Positions 9,801-18,770 of a DNA stretch of 64,000 nt are shown piece by piece; position 1 is the stretch's first letter, and every line of letters begins with the position of its first letter. This DNA comes from CG2-30-36-16 sp964372115 (GTDB lineage Bacteria; Bacteroidota; Ignavibacteria; Ignavibacteriales; Ignavibacteriaceae). The notes below the pieces were generated by a model that worked only from the letters and a program-made list of their open reading frames with translations, was not told the origin of the DNA and ran no database searches. Where the stretch lies: positions 115,345 to 179,344 of the forward strand of contig CAYJPN010000007.1 in assembly GCA_964372115.1 (NCBI GenBank), read 5' to 3'. A program made the position numbers and the translations under genes.

Positions 9801-12800
9801 CGGGTAAAGATATGATGCATGGTAATAAAGGTTGGGACGTGATGTTTGGTAATGGTGGCGAAGACGAAATGTACGGTGATGACGGCTGGGACTGGATGTG
9901 TGGTATGGGCGAGAACGACAGGATGCACGGAAACGAGGGCGTGGACGTTATGTTTGGTAATCAATGCAACGATATGATGTGGGGAGACGATGGTTGGGAT
10001 TTCATGGATGGTGGAAAAGACGACGATATAATGTATGGAGGCGATGGGGTTGATGTAATGTTGGGCGATAAGGGTAATGACTGCATGGACGGAGGAAATG
10101 ATCCTGATTTTATGTTTGGTGGGAAGGGCAATGATGTCATGTTTGGCAACGACAACATGGACTGGATGGAAGGAAATAGTGGCAACGACGAGATGGACGG
10201 AGGAAATGGCGTTGACTGGATGCTTGGCGGCGAGGGTGATGACCATATGTTTGGCAGTAATGATTTTGACTTCATGTTAGGAAATGACGATAATGATGTA
10301 ATGGATGGGGGAGCTGGAGCCAGTTTCATGGAGGGCAACGGTGGCAACGATGTGATACATGGCGGAAACAACCCGGATATCATATTTAGCGGATCTGGAG
10401 ATGATTGCATAGATGGTAACGACGGTTTAATAAACCTGATGTCTGGCGGCGAGGGTAACGACAATATGCTTGGAGGAAATGGTTGGGACATCATGTGGGG
10501 AAAAGAGAATAACGATCTAATGTCTGGTGGCAATGGCTTTGATCAAATGAACGGTGGTGACGGTGATGACCATATGATGGGAGGCAACGGCATAGATATT
10601 ATGAGAGGTAAGGCTGGTGATGACATTCTGGATGGCGGCGATGGAGCTGATATTATTATAGGTGGGTCAGGTGCCGATCAAGGATGTGGAGGTCCGGGAT
10701 GGGACATTCACTGGAGTTGCGAAACATGGAGTCAAGCGGGTTCATGCAGTTTTACACCAACTCCATGCGATCATGTGGCTTACCCTACGCAGTGTGGTAA
10801 AACAGTAATTCCCTGTAAAGTCCACGATGAACAATCATGCAATTGCGGAAGTTGGGATACACCGGCCGTAACTTATAACGGTGGATCAATTTCCTGTGGA
10901 GGCGGAGCTACAATTCCAGCGGGTTCAAACACCTTAACGCCACATTATTCTTGTGATCCTATCACACCTGACTGTGAGACAACTTATTTGTGGAGTATTG
11001 ATAACGGAACTCCATTTGCAGCCTCTACTTATTCTACAAATGAATTATCATCAGGCACTCATTCTATAAGCATAACACCTATTTGTGGAGAAGATTTTTG
11101 TGGGCAATGTACTTTTAACGTAACAATAGATCCAGATGGTTGCAATTGCGGAAGTTGGGATACAGAGGAAGCCGTAACGTATAACGGCGGCTATATTAAC
11201 TGTGGTGGCGAAGCGATACTATCCCTCTCTGCGGGTCCAAACATCTTAACGCCACATTATTATTGTAATCCTGATAACCCTACTTGTCAGCCCATTTATA
11301 TGTGGAGTATTGATAACGGAACTCCATTTGCAGCCTCAACTTATTCTACAAATGCATTATCGATAGGCACTCATTTTGTAACCTTAACACCGATTTGTGG
11401 AACAGACACCTGTGGGCAATGTACTTTTAACGTAATAGTTAATCCAGATGATTGTACTTGCGGAAGTTGGGATACACCGGCTGTAACATATAACGGTGGA
11501 TCAATTTCCTCTGGAGGTGGAGCTACACTTCCAGCGGGTTCAAACACCTTAACGCCACATTATTCTTGTGATCCTGATAATTCTAATTGTGAGCCCATTT
11601 ATACGTGGAGTATTGATAACGGAAGTCCATTTGCAGCCTCAACTTATTCTACAATTGCATTATCACCAGGCACTCATTCTGTAACCATAACACCGATTTG
11701 TGGAACAGATATTTGTGAGGAATGCACTTTTAATATAATAGTTAATCCTGATAGTTGTGACTGCGGTAAATGGAACTCGTTAGTTGTAGATAAAAAGAAA
11801 TATGATTGCGGCAGCAAGATACCATGGAATTGTAATCGCCCGTTTAGTTTTGAAAGCTCTTATTTGTGCAATCCTAATGACGAAAGTTGCCGTGCAACAA
11901 CCTCGTGGGAAATTCAAAAAGATAACGTTCTTATTCAAACGGGGAATGGGACTAATACAATAACAGATAGTTTTACTCCGACAGAAAATGGGATATACAT
12001 TATTACGCTGAATGCTACTTGTAATGATATTAAATGTCCCCCTTGTACTTACGTTGTAGTTGTTGAAGATTGTAATAGTAGATGCGACTGCGGTAAATGG
12101 AACCCGTTAGTTGTAGATAAAAATAAATATGATTGCGGCAGTAAGATACCATGGAATTGTAACCGCCCGTTTAGTTTTGAAAGCGCTTATTTGTGTAATC
12201 CTAATGACGAAAGTTGCCGTGCAACAACCTCGTGGGAAATTCAAAAAGATAACGTTCTTATTCAAACGGGGAATGGGACTAATACAATAACAGATAGTTT
12301 TACTCCGACAGAAAATGGGATATACATTATTACGCTGAATGCTACTTGTAATGATATTAAATGTCCCCCTTGTACTTACGTTGTAGTTGTTGAAGATTGT
12401 AATAGTAGATGCGACTGCGGTAAATGGAACCCGTTAGTTGTAGATAAAAATAAATATGATTGCGGCAGTAAGATACCATGGAATTGTAACCGCCCGTTTA
12501 GTTTTGAAAGCGCTTATTTGTGTAATCCTAATGACGAAAGTTGCCGTGCAACAACCTCGTGGGAAATTCAAAAAGATAACGTTCTTATTCAAACGGGGAA
12601 TGGGACTAATACAATAACAGATAGTTTTACTCCGACAGAAAATGGGATATACATTATTACGCTGAATGCTACTTGTAATGATATTAAATGTCCCCCTTGT
12701 ACTTACGTTGTAGTTGTTGAAGATTGTAATAGCAGATGCGACTGTACTAAAGATATGTATGTAATTGTAAATCCTGGAGGATTCAAAATCAGATGTAAAG

Positions 12801-13060
12801 AAACAATGGTTTTGGACTATGGTACAACAATAAACCTCATCCCTCAAAATATATGCGATCCAGCAGATTGTTTAACTGGATGGAGTATGAAAGTTTTCGA
12901 TACTCAATCGGGTGCTTTAATTACTACCGGAAATGGATCAGGAAACAGTTCATCATTGGTACTTACATTGAACTCAACTGAAGGATATAGAATAGAATTA
13001 GTAGGGAACTGTAACGGAAACAAATGTTCTTGTGAATTTTGGATTGAGACAAAACGTTAA
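6887..13060 (+). CDS. Giant secreted protein: LQQPP module, coiled coil, methionine-substituted RTX array, Cys-rich tandem repeats
   Basis: 2057 residues. The order is: signal peptide (about 1-24); an LQQPPPNQ module (25-140) like that of the preceding protein; an FN3/Ig-like domain (about 150-245); a beta-rich segment (about 261-370); and a helical coiled-coil stretch (about 375-590). An array of RTX-like nonapeptides (about 667-1265) follows, of the form GGxGxDxMxG in which the usual leucine is nearly always methionine. After it come three related Cys-rich domains of about 100 residues (1317-1623), three almost identical 109-residue Cys-rich domains (1625-1951) and a last Cys-containing domain (to 2057). 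Calcium binding by the Asp/Gly array is expected from RTX proteins, and paired cysteines suggest disulfides outside the cell. I see no standard T9SS C-terminus. DNA around 7740-8060 is richer in G+C than its surroundings, which may mark a recruited segment. Likely an adhesin or surface-layer protein; function unproven. Confidence 0.85.
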   Translation: MKRLSLLLLICFVLLPALKETDAQTNVTVRLQQPPPNQLRSTDIWNLTLTNTTRNTLQVSLFGTLEEAGAGIIVDGTSKEFSLPPGTKRITYDDVKTGNVNFKSGKWREAFTRTGNAPSGDYTICISVKNKAGEEIGADCINQTVEISGPPELISPADGEEITPGALPTFTWLPPMPTPPGAEYTLKIVELLGNQSPEEAFNRNITFFQRQGIKGTMFQYPLSEKKFETAKKYAWMVSTDDLKSDMRFFKISDLPIIKGDGGPCKLNNPELNVSLGSDGRLTICGTPGVDNVQVRLDPSKSKIEVDNRSNGTGVDYSFEFAKVSSIHVFLFAGDDWVIFDDTNGSLGILLPLEINVGDGDNTVIGSTGSLNAGEIADLGNTITKLRNVLETGKDIREHTEQLNRRGAEITAYYEMKFLKEAERFSTNAPEQLDSLTTVLNTLLGRGPTQMVEGEQEWYTRQVEQFEKSFRLVQEKNETYINKVLFADAVAFTQRLEKYVNNIDTSEAGRKKLEEWKVQMESELDNFEQVYSKLNLPGTEDMSKIDSNLDLLREKLTNKGVSLLEWSETELTGINDNEDGGDTIIIGNSRFVMSEKKLLEELNSMEAGADSIEHEANVLLKNISELVGKLGDGTRGGGKSQGTRGGCDFTTTNTITSSSVSFPFNIFIGTAANDDMTGSSGMDFMLGLGGSDRMHGGGGTDIMVGDLWTSGSSDDMFGDGGFDIMFGNGGDDCMSGGDSTDLMLGMDGRDIMHGNGGQSISFNIYNVTVTIEVGDLMFGMGDDDEMYGDESIDLMFGGSGKDVMHGNDCQDWMFGNTGDDDMWGEDGGGVKIDGIPHYPGNFMMGGSGLDEMWGGDHRDLMFGMQDDDIMNGGKKMDFMFGGSGKDVMHGDDGLDLMWGGGDDDIMNGDDGLDLMWGGGGDDIMNGDDGLDLMWGGTGKDVMHGGNGWDWMWGRAGDDIMNGDDGWDVMFGGTGKDMMHGNKGWDVMFGNGGEDEMYGDDGWDWMCGMGENDRMHGNEGVDVMFGNQCNDMMWGDDGWDFMDGGKDDDIMYGGDGVDVMLGDKGNDCMDGGNDPDFMFGGKGNDVMFGNDNMDWMEGNSGNDEMDGGNGVDWMLGGEGDDHMFGSNDFDFMLGNDDNDVMDGGAGASFMEGNGGNDVIHGGNNPDIIFSGSGDDCIDGNDGLINLMSGGEGNDNMLGGNGWDIMWGKENNDLMSGGNGFDQMNGGDGDDHMMGGNGIDIMRGKAGDDILDGGDGADIIIGGSGADQGCGGPGWDIHWSCETWSQAGSCSFTPTPCDHVAYPTQCGKTVIPCKVHDEQSCNCGSWDTPAVTYNGGSISCGGGATIPAGSNTLTPHYSCDPITPDCETTYLWSIDNGTPFAASTYSTNELSSGTHSISITPICGEDFCGQCTFNVTIDPDGCNCGSWDTEEAVTYNGGYINCGGEAILSLSAGPNILTPHYYCNPDNPTCQPIYMWSIDNGTPFAASTYSTNALSIGTHFVTLTPICGTDTCGQCTFNVIVNPDDCTCGSWDTPAVTYNGGSISSGGGATLPAGSNTLTPHYSCDPDNSNCEPIYTWSIDNGSPFAASTYSTIALSPGTHSVTITPICGTDICEECTFNIIVNPDSCDCGKWNSLVVDKKKYDCGSKIPWNCNRPFSFESSYLCNPNDESCRATTSWEIQKDNVLIQTGNGTNTITDSFTPTENGIYIITLNATCNDIKCPPCTYVVVVEDCNSRCDCGKWNPLVVDKNKYDCGSKIPWNCNRPFSFESAYLCNPNDESCRATTSWEIQKDNVLIQTGNGTNTITDSFTPTENGIYIITLNATCNDIKCPPCTYVVVVEDCNSRCDCGKWNPLVVDKNKYDCGSKIPWNCNRPFSFESAYLCNPNDESCRATTSWEIQKDNVLIQTGNGTNTITDSFTPTENGIYIITLNATCNDIKCPPCTYVVVVEDCNSRCDCTKDMYVIVNPGGFKIRCKETMVLDYGTTINLIPQNICDPADCLTGWSMKVFDTQSGALITTGNGSGNSSSLVLTLNSTEGYRIELVGNCNGNKCSCEFWIETKR
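9551..9712 (+). repeat. Three tandem 54-bp units within the RTX-like array
   Basis: Units beginning at 9551, 9605 and 9659 are nearly identical over 54 bp (18 residues, two nonapeptides, GDDGLDLMWGG plus DDIMN). This is recent expansion by unequal crossover or slippage inside an otherwise diverged array. Confidence 0.85.
11759..12739 (+). repeat. Three tandem 327-bp units encoding 109-residue Cys-rich domains
   Basis: Units begin at 11759, 12086 and 12413, each exactly 327 bp. Units 2 and 3 appear identical apart from one or so bases near the end; unit 1 differs at only a few positions. Each encodes DCGKWN, a CGSKIPWNC segment, CNPNDESC, and ends in CPPCTYVVVVEDC. The near-identity points to very recent duplication, and copy number may vary between strains or collapse in assemblies. 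Confidence 0.92.
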
Positions 13061-13185
13061 TCAAGAGTTCGTAAGGTTACTAACGACCATGAAAAATAAA
13101 ATCCATTTCACTACAAGCATTACCAATAAAGGGTTTTTGCTCTTGGAATTGACTTTATAATATTAAAATAAACTAGGTTGAAAAT

Positions 13186-14622
13186 ATGAAAAGTAAATAT
13201 TATTCTTTTACATCGCTGTTAATCTACGGGCTTTTTTTGTGGCGCAAAATGCTCTGGCTCAAGTTACTGTTGTGCTTCAGCAACCGTTTCCCTGCCAATT
13301 CAAGGGCAAGCACATGTGGAAGGTAACTTTAATAAATCCGCCAAATACAACATATAGGGTTTATTTAAAAGGAACTGCAACCGAATTAGGAGAAGGACTG
13401 ATTCTGGACGCTACAACAGCGGCATTCACCGGCTCAAAAAACCAGCGTGGAATTGAGAACTGGTCATACACCAGAAGTCTCTATTCAGGCAGAGTCGGAC
13501 TTGGGAAGAAGGAGGGGATTCATCTTTATTTTACAGGACTTTATGCAAAAGACGATGTTAATTCAATAGTACTCGACTCTGCAAATAATATTTTAACGCC
13601 GAAAGCAAATTATGATTTTTGGCTCAGAAGCAAAAATGAATCTCTTTAGCGATAAACTTACACTTGAAGGAGAAAGTGCACTTGCTGTATTGACACGTGA
13701 TACACGAGATCCGGAGCTGGAATTCAAATCCATTCCAAACTGGGCAAAAAAGATGGTGGATCCGCGGATTAGCACCTCGCTGGATTATTCCTATTCTGGG
13801 AAACTAGCTTTTAACAACGACGAATCGGCTACGAAGCTTTCGTTCGGAATTAGAATGGTTGGACCCGGTTACACATCTCTCGACGTTCCTAACTTGCGGA
13901 CAGATCAGTTAGGCTATGAAGCGAAACTGGACCAGTGTCTCTTTGAACGGTATATCTCAATTGGAACATTCTATAGGCGGAATAACGACAATCTCATCAA
14001 GTGGAAAAGTTCTACCACTTCAATGACCGCTTATGGAATAAACCTCCGGGTTAATTTCTCTAGTATCCCGTTTTTACGTATCTCTTACTCGCCATATTCC
14101 CAGACGAATGATGATGTCAACCCACTCAGAAAGATAGACAACACCGCTTCTGTTTACTCGTTGATGACGGGCTATTCTTACCGGCTCGGCAAACTCAATA
14201 CTTCAACTTCGTTTATTTTTTCTGGACAGCAGACTAATACAGTCAACAGCTTCAGTGCCTATCGAGCCAACTCATTCATGGCAACAGAAGTTGTCAGTCT
14301 CGAGTTTCCACTTTCGTTTACGACGAGCTGGGGACTTATTCAAAGTGCCTATAGATTGGGGAAGCGTAAGATCAACAATATTGATCTCGGAGCGAATGCA
14401 CAAGACAGTGATCTCTGGTTTTTAATGGCAGAAATGAATTTTGCGAGTGAAGTGGGTCATAACAGAAAAACTGGTTTCTACGTGAATTCAAATTTTTCAC
14501 CTATTAGGTTATTCGGCATCGACATACGGGCAGAACAGAATGTATATACAGAACACCAGTTAGTTTTTGGGGGCTATGATGAGTTTCTTTTCAGCGCAAC
14601 CATGACAGCACAATGGCGATGA
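13186..14622 (+). pseudogene. Decayed paralogue of the LQQPP/outer-membrane barrel protein
   Basis: A signal peptide starts at ATG 13186 (MKSKYYSFTSLLIYGLFL). The frame is lost at a run of seven T (13232-13238) and continues in another frame with AQVTVVLQQPF, the N-terminal module. After TTAAFT (near 13432) the sequence jumps directly to KNQRGIENWSYTRS, which matches about residue 610 of the protein at 3843. Some 525 codons (FN3-like and coiled-coil parts) are therefore missing. A second frame change occurs at a T run near 13615-13619; the remainder (to 14622, ending TMTAQWR) is an intact barrel-like half. Two frameshifts and a large internal deletion make it a probable pseudogene. Both frameshifts are in homopolymers, so sequencing error or slippage cannot be excluded. 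Confidence 0.75.
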
Positions 14623-14854
14623 GTATGCAATTAATATATAAGGATTTTAACGTGGTATCTTCCCCCTTTTGTGTGAGAAGTTTTAATTAAAAAAAGAACT
14701 ATCAAAAATCTGTAGACTATTTTATTGAAATAGAAGGGAATTGAAACTATCAAGGAGGTAAGGATTATTAGTTTTACATCCTGAACCCTTTGAGATGTAA
14801 GTTTTTTGCCTCAGAAAAGAGCGAAACGTATTACTAATTTATGGAGTAAAAAAA

Positions 14855-16522
14855 ATGAAATCAAATAGACCGATTATGTTCTCAAAAGAGTTTTTTAAAA
14901 AGGTATCTACACCCCAAATGAGTATTGCAATATGTGCTCTTATTTTATTTGGGGGCGGATATTGTTTCCCTCAAACCCATAATACAGAACAAACCATGAA
15001 AACAGACATCAAACAAGAGGAGCGTATCGCCGATCTCGAAAACAGAATTGCCTTTTCCGGCGATGATTTTGTTTCGCTTACAGTAGAAGAATATGACCTT
15101 TTGCTTTCTCAACCTTTGTTCTCCATCGGAGAATTCGAGCCTCTTACCACAACTGCAGGTGGAATAATGCTTGGCCTCAGATATCCGGAAGACTCAGAAG
15201 GTTATAAAACGAACTTACAAATTGTCTTCCCGTACATTCCAAATATTAGCGAAGGGGAAGTATTTGTCTATATCGATTATGTAAAAGGCACCAATGGCCT
15301 TGATTATCTTGATCGCCAAGGTAATACCGAAATAAAGGATGATGGAACCTACGTAGACGATGATTTTACGCAAGTAACGCTGAATGTACAAACTGGCGAT
15401 AAACCATTCTACTTTGGAGGCCGGTTAGTCAACCTGCGTGACCCGGAGGATGACACGAAAATCGGCATGATCGGTGCATTGGGTAGTGAGGTTGAATTGT
15501 CAGCTGTTTCCGGTAAAGTTGTTATGATTCTACCTACAAATATTAACAGTCTTACCTTATACAAATCCGATATTGGTATTGAGAAACCTTTTTCCGGCGG
15601 AGTAATTACGTTGATTGAGATCAACGACGATGATCTTTCTTTTCATTTTTATAATAAAGGCAACAAAAACCTCTTTGCGTGGACTTTTTTTGATGATTAC
15701 CAAAACCAGTTAGATATCGCGGATGTTAGCGAAAATAATGGTGTATATCATTTATCCGTTGATCATGCTCAGACGGTAACTTTATACGAGGCCGACATCA
15801 TCCGCAAGGAGTTTCCTTTTTCTTTTGAAATAAAAGGACAATCTGGTAATGAACAAACGCCAGCTGTAGAAGAAGAAACGAAATCCGAAAACACCCAACC
15901 AGACGTTCCGGCACCTGTTTATCTCGATGCAAAAGATCCGATTTTTCTGAATATCCATAGCAGAGTCCTAACCGATCTAAAATTATCAATTAAAAATGCG
16001 GATCCGGAACTGCCTGAGAATAAAAAGCTTGCGGCAATGGTGGAAACATGGCCAGAAGAAAAACAAAACCAGCTCCAGACAATTCTCGAAACATCCATGA
16101 ACGATTATGTTGTTCAGGCTCAGTTGAAAACCGAGATATTCAATTATGGGACATTTTTGTCTATTCTGGGTAGTTTCAGAGAAATGGAACAGCAGGGATT
16201 AGAAAGCGAATACGATATTCGTGTTCGAAACCTTGGTGGCGATAGTTTTGTGGCTGAGTTCTGGGAAGATGCTGAAGCGCATGCGCTGGCAATAGCAAAA
16301 ACCCCACCGGATAATAATATTGAAATCTTCAAAGAATTGATCAGATTATCAAGCGGTAAGCAGGTTGTTTCAATTGAAGATGGCACAACTATTACGCAGA
16401 TGGTAGCTTCACGATATACAAAAATGACAGCCTTGATGTATACCCTCGAAAAAGACGGTTCGCTTACTTTTCACAACCCCTTTCAACCGGTGATTGATTT
16501 TCTTAATAAGAACAGAAAGTGA
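14855..16522 (+). CDS. Exported hypothetical protein (555 aa)
   Basis: I do not recognise this family. An N-terminal hydrophobic segment (about residues 23-40, ending GGGYCFPQ) looks like a signal peptide after a long basic start. The middle (about 85-325) is predicted beta-rich with many acidic residues (EINDDDLSFHF). The last 190 residues are predicted helical after a low-complexity E/T/P linker (residues 330-350), and include PENKKLAAMVETWPEEKQ. The start follows TTATGGAGTAAAAAAA, a weak ribosome site; a good AAGGAGG at 14751 has no start codon after it. The gene is the last large plus-strand gene after the LQQPP cluster, 232 bp downstream, and could belong to the same surface function. 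The gap 14623-14854 holds no other feature I can support. Confidence 0.7.
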   Translation: MKSNRPIMFSKEFFKKVSTPQMSIAICALILFGGGYCFPQTHNTEQTMKTDIKQEERIADLENRIAFSGDDFVSLTVEEYDLLLSQPLFSIGEFEPLTTTAGGIMLGLRYPEDSEGYKTNLQIVFPYIPNISEGEVFVYIDYVKGTNGLDYLDRQGNTEIKDDGTYVDDDFTQVTLNVQTGDKPFYFGGRLVNLRDPEDDTKIGMIGALGSEVELSAVSGKVVMILPTNINSLTLYKSDIGIEKPFSGGVITLIEINDDDLSFHFYNKGNKNLFAWTFFDDYQNQLDIADVSENNGVYHLSVDHAQTVTLYEADIIRKEFPFSFEIKGQSGNEQTPAVEEETKSENTQPDVPAPVYLDAKDPIFLNIHSRVLTDLKLSIKNADPELPENKKLAAMVETWPEEKQNQLQTILETSMNDYVVQAQLKTEIFNYGTFLSILGSFREMEQQGLESEYDIRVRNLGGDSFVAEFWEDAEAHALAIAKTPPDNNIEIFKELIRLSSGKQVVSIEDGTTITQMVASRYTKMTALMYTLEKDGSLTFHNPFQPVIDFLNKNRK

Positions 16523-16757
16523 AGAAAGGTGAAATTCAACCTAACATAAAAAAGTAAAATGGATTATGAACTACAAATATTTTTCAAGAAAGTTTGGCGA
16601 TTACTATAAAATGTCTTCTCACCAAACTATTATTGCCATAGTGCCTCAGATGGAAATTTAATTTGAACTTGGGTTCTGAAGAAGAATAAATAAATGAAAT
16701 TAAGATTTTGGAGTGATAAGTTTTTATAAATCTATGCCATAAATAGAGAGACAAAAA

Positions 16758-17321
16758 ATGCAAAACCGAATAATCATCTTGACCTTAATCTCATCATTTA
16801 TGATTGGTTGTAACATGACTTTTTTAAACCACAAAGACTATAATTTTAAGGTAAAAGACTTCAACTGGAATATAAAAGTCGAGGGCCTGCCTGGCCATAC
16901 ATATATAAAAGATTCGAAAATAATTTTCGGTAGAAATGCAGATTCAACATTTCTGCTGTTATCATCAGACAATGGTGCCATTTTAGAAACGCTAAAGCCA
17001 TTTACTGTCGAAGAGGAAAAAGAATATCAGCGTGTATTTAATGTTCCTGTCGACAAACAGAAATATTCAGCAGCAAATTTAGAAACTGTTGACAGACAAT
17101 TCCGTGGCGACGAAGAAACCTTTTATCTGATTGTTAAAACCCTTTCAAATAAAGAGTTTAAAATTCTGTTCAGTCGCGGACAATTTTTTTCCATTCAGGA
17201 TATTACCCATTTTAAAGAAGGGAAATATATCATGACCTACAATGGTGAAGCGGGATATGATACAATACCTTATTCTATACATGTTGGACTTTTTGACTTA
17301 GAAAAAATAATTAAGAATTAA
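16758..17321 (+). CDS. Putative lipoprotein (187 aa)
   Basis: The N-terminus is a lipoprotein signal peptide: MQNRIIILTLISSF followed by the lipobox MIGC, giving Cys18 as the likely lipidated residue. The mature part is mixed alpha/beta with no motif I know. It begins a run of small exported proteins (16758-19478). The gap before it (16523-16757) contains only short open frames (one of about 31 codons near 16566) that I do not call. Function unknown. Confidence 0.7.
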   Translation: MQNRIIILTLISSFMIGCNMTFLNHKDYNFKVKDFNWNIKVEGLPGHTYIKDSKIIFGRNADSTFLLLSSDNGAILETLKPFTVEEEKEYQRVFNVPVDKQKYSAANLETVDRQFRGDEETFYLIVKTLSNKEFKILFSRGQFFSIQDITHFKEGKYIMTYNGEAGYDTIPYSIHVGLFDLEKIIKN

Positions 17322-17420
17322 TAATTACAGCAGCAAATAAGAATTTTGCGTTAATATTAGCAAGTGCTGTAAAGCTTGAAAAGTATTTTCGAATCGATTA
17401 ATTAAATAGACGGAAAATAA

Positions 17421-18086
17421 ATGAAAAATAGCGTGATAACTTCTTCTCTTCTTTTATTTAGTTGCATTCTCTTTAGTCAAAATTTAAGCTGGAAGGATAA
17501 AGCATCCTCAGTACCAATTCCAGTTAAATGGGCTAACAATTTATCGGGTGATTTTGCATTTGTGAATGATTGGAGCTACCCGGCAGGTGTTTATAAAAAT
17601 GAATTCGGGCAAATAAGCTGCGACGGACTTTGTCCGGATGAAATTGAAGTTATGAAAGATAGTACAGGGCGAATTTATGAAGACTCATTACATGCATTCT
17701 ATGAATTTATTGACACCACTCACCAAATGCATTCTATTCAATGTGAAGCTTGGTGTTATGAATGGGCAGGCACAGATTTTATAGAAGTGTTTCGTAAAAG
17801 TGAAAACAGTGTTTACTGTTTTACAATGACCGGCATTGGTACTCACTGCAGTTTGAATATTGAAATAATAGGGGACACATGTTATGTAGTTATTGATCTG
17901 AAAAGTATTGACCAAGGCAGGGATGTCAATTTTTACTGCACAAGCGGATATATTACTATTAATAAAAAGTATTGGACCGAAGGGATTATGCAAGCTGAGT
18001 TCAGTTTTAATTTCGAACACATTGAAAATTCCCCAAAACCAATTTATTGGAAAGGTAAAATTTATGCAAAAATTAAAACTACATGA
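17421..18086 (+). CDS. Secreted hypothetical protein (221 aa)
   Basis: A signal peptide (about residues 1-20, MKNSVITSSLLLFSCILFSQ) precedes a beta-rich mature protein with several cysteines (SCDGLCPDE, QCEAWCYEW, CYVVID), suggesting an extracytoplasmic disulfide-containing fold. No family recognised. Its stop overlaps the start of the next gene by four bases (ATGA at 18083), so the two are translationally coupled. Confidence 0.7.
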   Translation: MKNSVITSSLLLFSCILFSQNLSWKDKASSVPIPVKWANNLSGDFAFVNDWSYPAGVYKNEFGQISCDGLCPDEIEVMKDSTGRIYEDSLHAFYEFIDTTHQMHSIQCEAWCYEWAGTDFIEVFRKSENSVYCFTMTGIGTHCSLNIEIIGDTCYVVIDLKSIDQGRDVNFYCTSGYITINKKYWTEGIMQAEFSFNFEHIENSPKPIYWKGKIYAKIKTT

Positions 18087-18691
18087 AACCTGATAAAGCA
18101 GTTAGAAGAATTAGAGCCATTTCTATAATGATGTTGTTATTAGTTTTATTTGGCTGTAAAGGAAATGAAACGGAGATAAATAAAACTCAAAATTATTATG
18201 ACGCAGATTCAATAAATTCCGATTACTTGCTTAGCTTTTCTGTCGATAACGATTCTTCAGGCGGAACATCTTATGGTTATAGAAATTTACAGGGAGAGAT
18301 TGTTATTCCATTAGGGAAATACCAGCAGTGTTTTACAGATACTTTTAAGAATTTTGCATTTGTTTATGATGATAAGTTGACCAAATCGCGAGTAGTGGCA
18401 ATAAACAGAAACGAAAAAATATTATTTGATGCTTATATGTTTGATAATGGTCCGGACTGGCTGGAAGAAGGTTTGTTTAGAATTATTAGAAACGGGAAAA
18501 TAGGTTACGCCGATGTAACCGGATTTATAATAATTGCACCACAATATGAATGTGCCGGTCAATTTGAAAATGGAACGGCGAGGGTGGCTTTGAATTGTAA
18601 CTTAGTTAAATCTGAAAATGATTATGAACATACTTCAATGGAAAGCGACTCTTGGTTTTACATCGATAAAAAGGGAAATAAAATCAAATGA
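18083..18691 (+). CDS. Lipoprotein with WG-like repeats (202 aa)
   Basis: A hydrophobic N-terminus with lipobox LFGC (Cys near residue 21) marks a lipoprotein. The mature region carries repeats of the WG (KWG) type: YGYRNLQGEIVIP, IGYADVTGFIIIAPQYE with AGQFENGTARV, and a terminal WFYIDKKGNKI. WG-repeat proteins are surface or periplasmic beta proteins of unclear role. It overlaps the upstream secreted-protein gene by four bases. Confidence 0.75.
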   Translation: MKPDKAVRRIRAISIMMLLLVLFGCKGNETEINKTQNYYDADSINSDYLLSFSVDNDSSGGTSYGYRNLQGEIVIPLGKYQQCFTDTFKNFAFVYDDKLTKSRVVAINRNEKILFDAYMFDNGPDWLEEGLFRIIRNGKIGYADVTGFIIIAPQYECAGQFENGTARVALNCNLVKSENDYEHTSMESDSWFYIDKKGNKIK

Positions 18692-18770
18692 ATGCGCTCA
18701 ATGAAGTAAAGGGAACATCAAGTAAATTGTATAAAGAGAATAAATTGAGTGAGTGGAAAGAAAAAACTGG

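Noticed and set aside
8803..10533. Long minus-strand frames opposite the RTX-like array (112-190 codons).
   Set aside because: They are mirror products of the repeated GGTGATGAC-type codons, giving Pro/Ser/Ile repeats with no start context.
9551..12739. Regular repeats considered as a CRISPR array.
   Set aside because: The units are coding, in frame, contiguous and lack unique spacers; there are no cas genes in the window.
14751..14780. Strong AAGGAGG ribosome-like site.
   Set aside because: No start codon follows at usable distance and the downstream frame closes at once.
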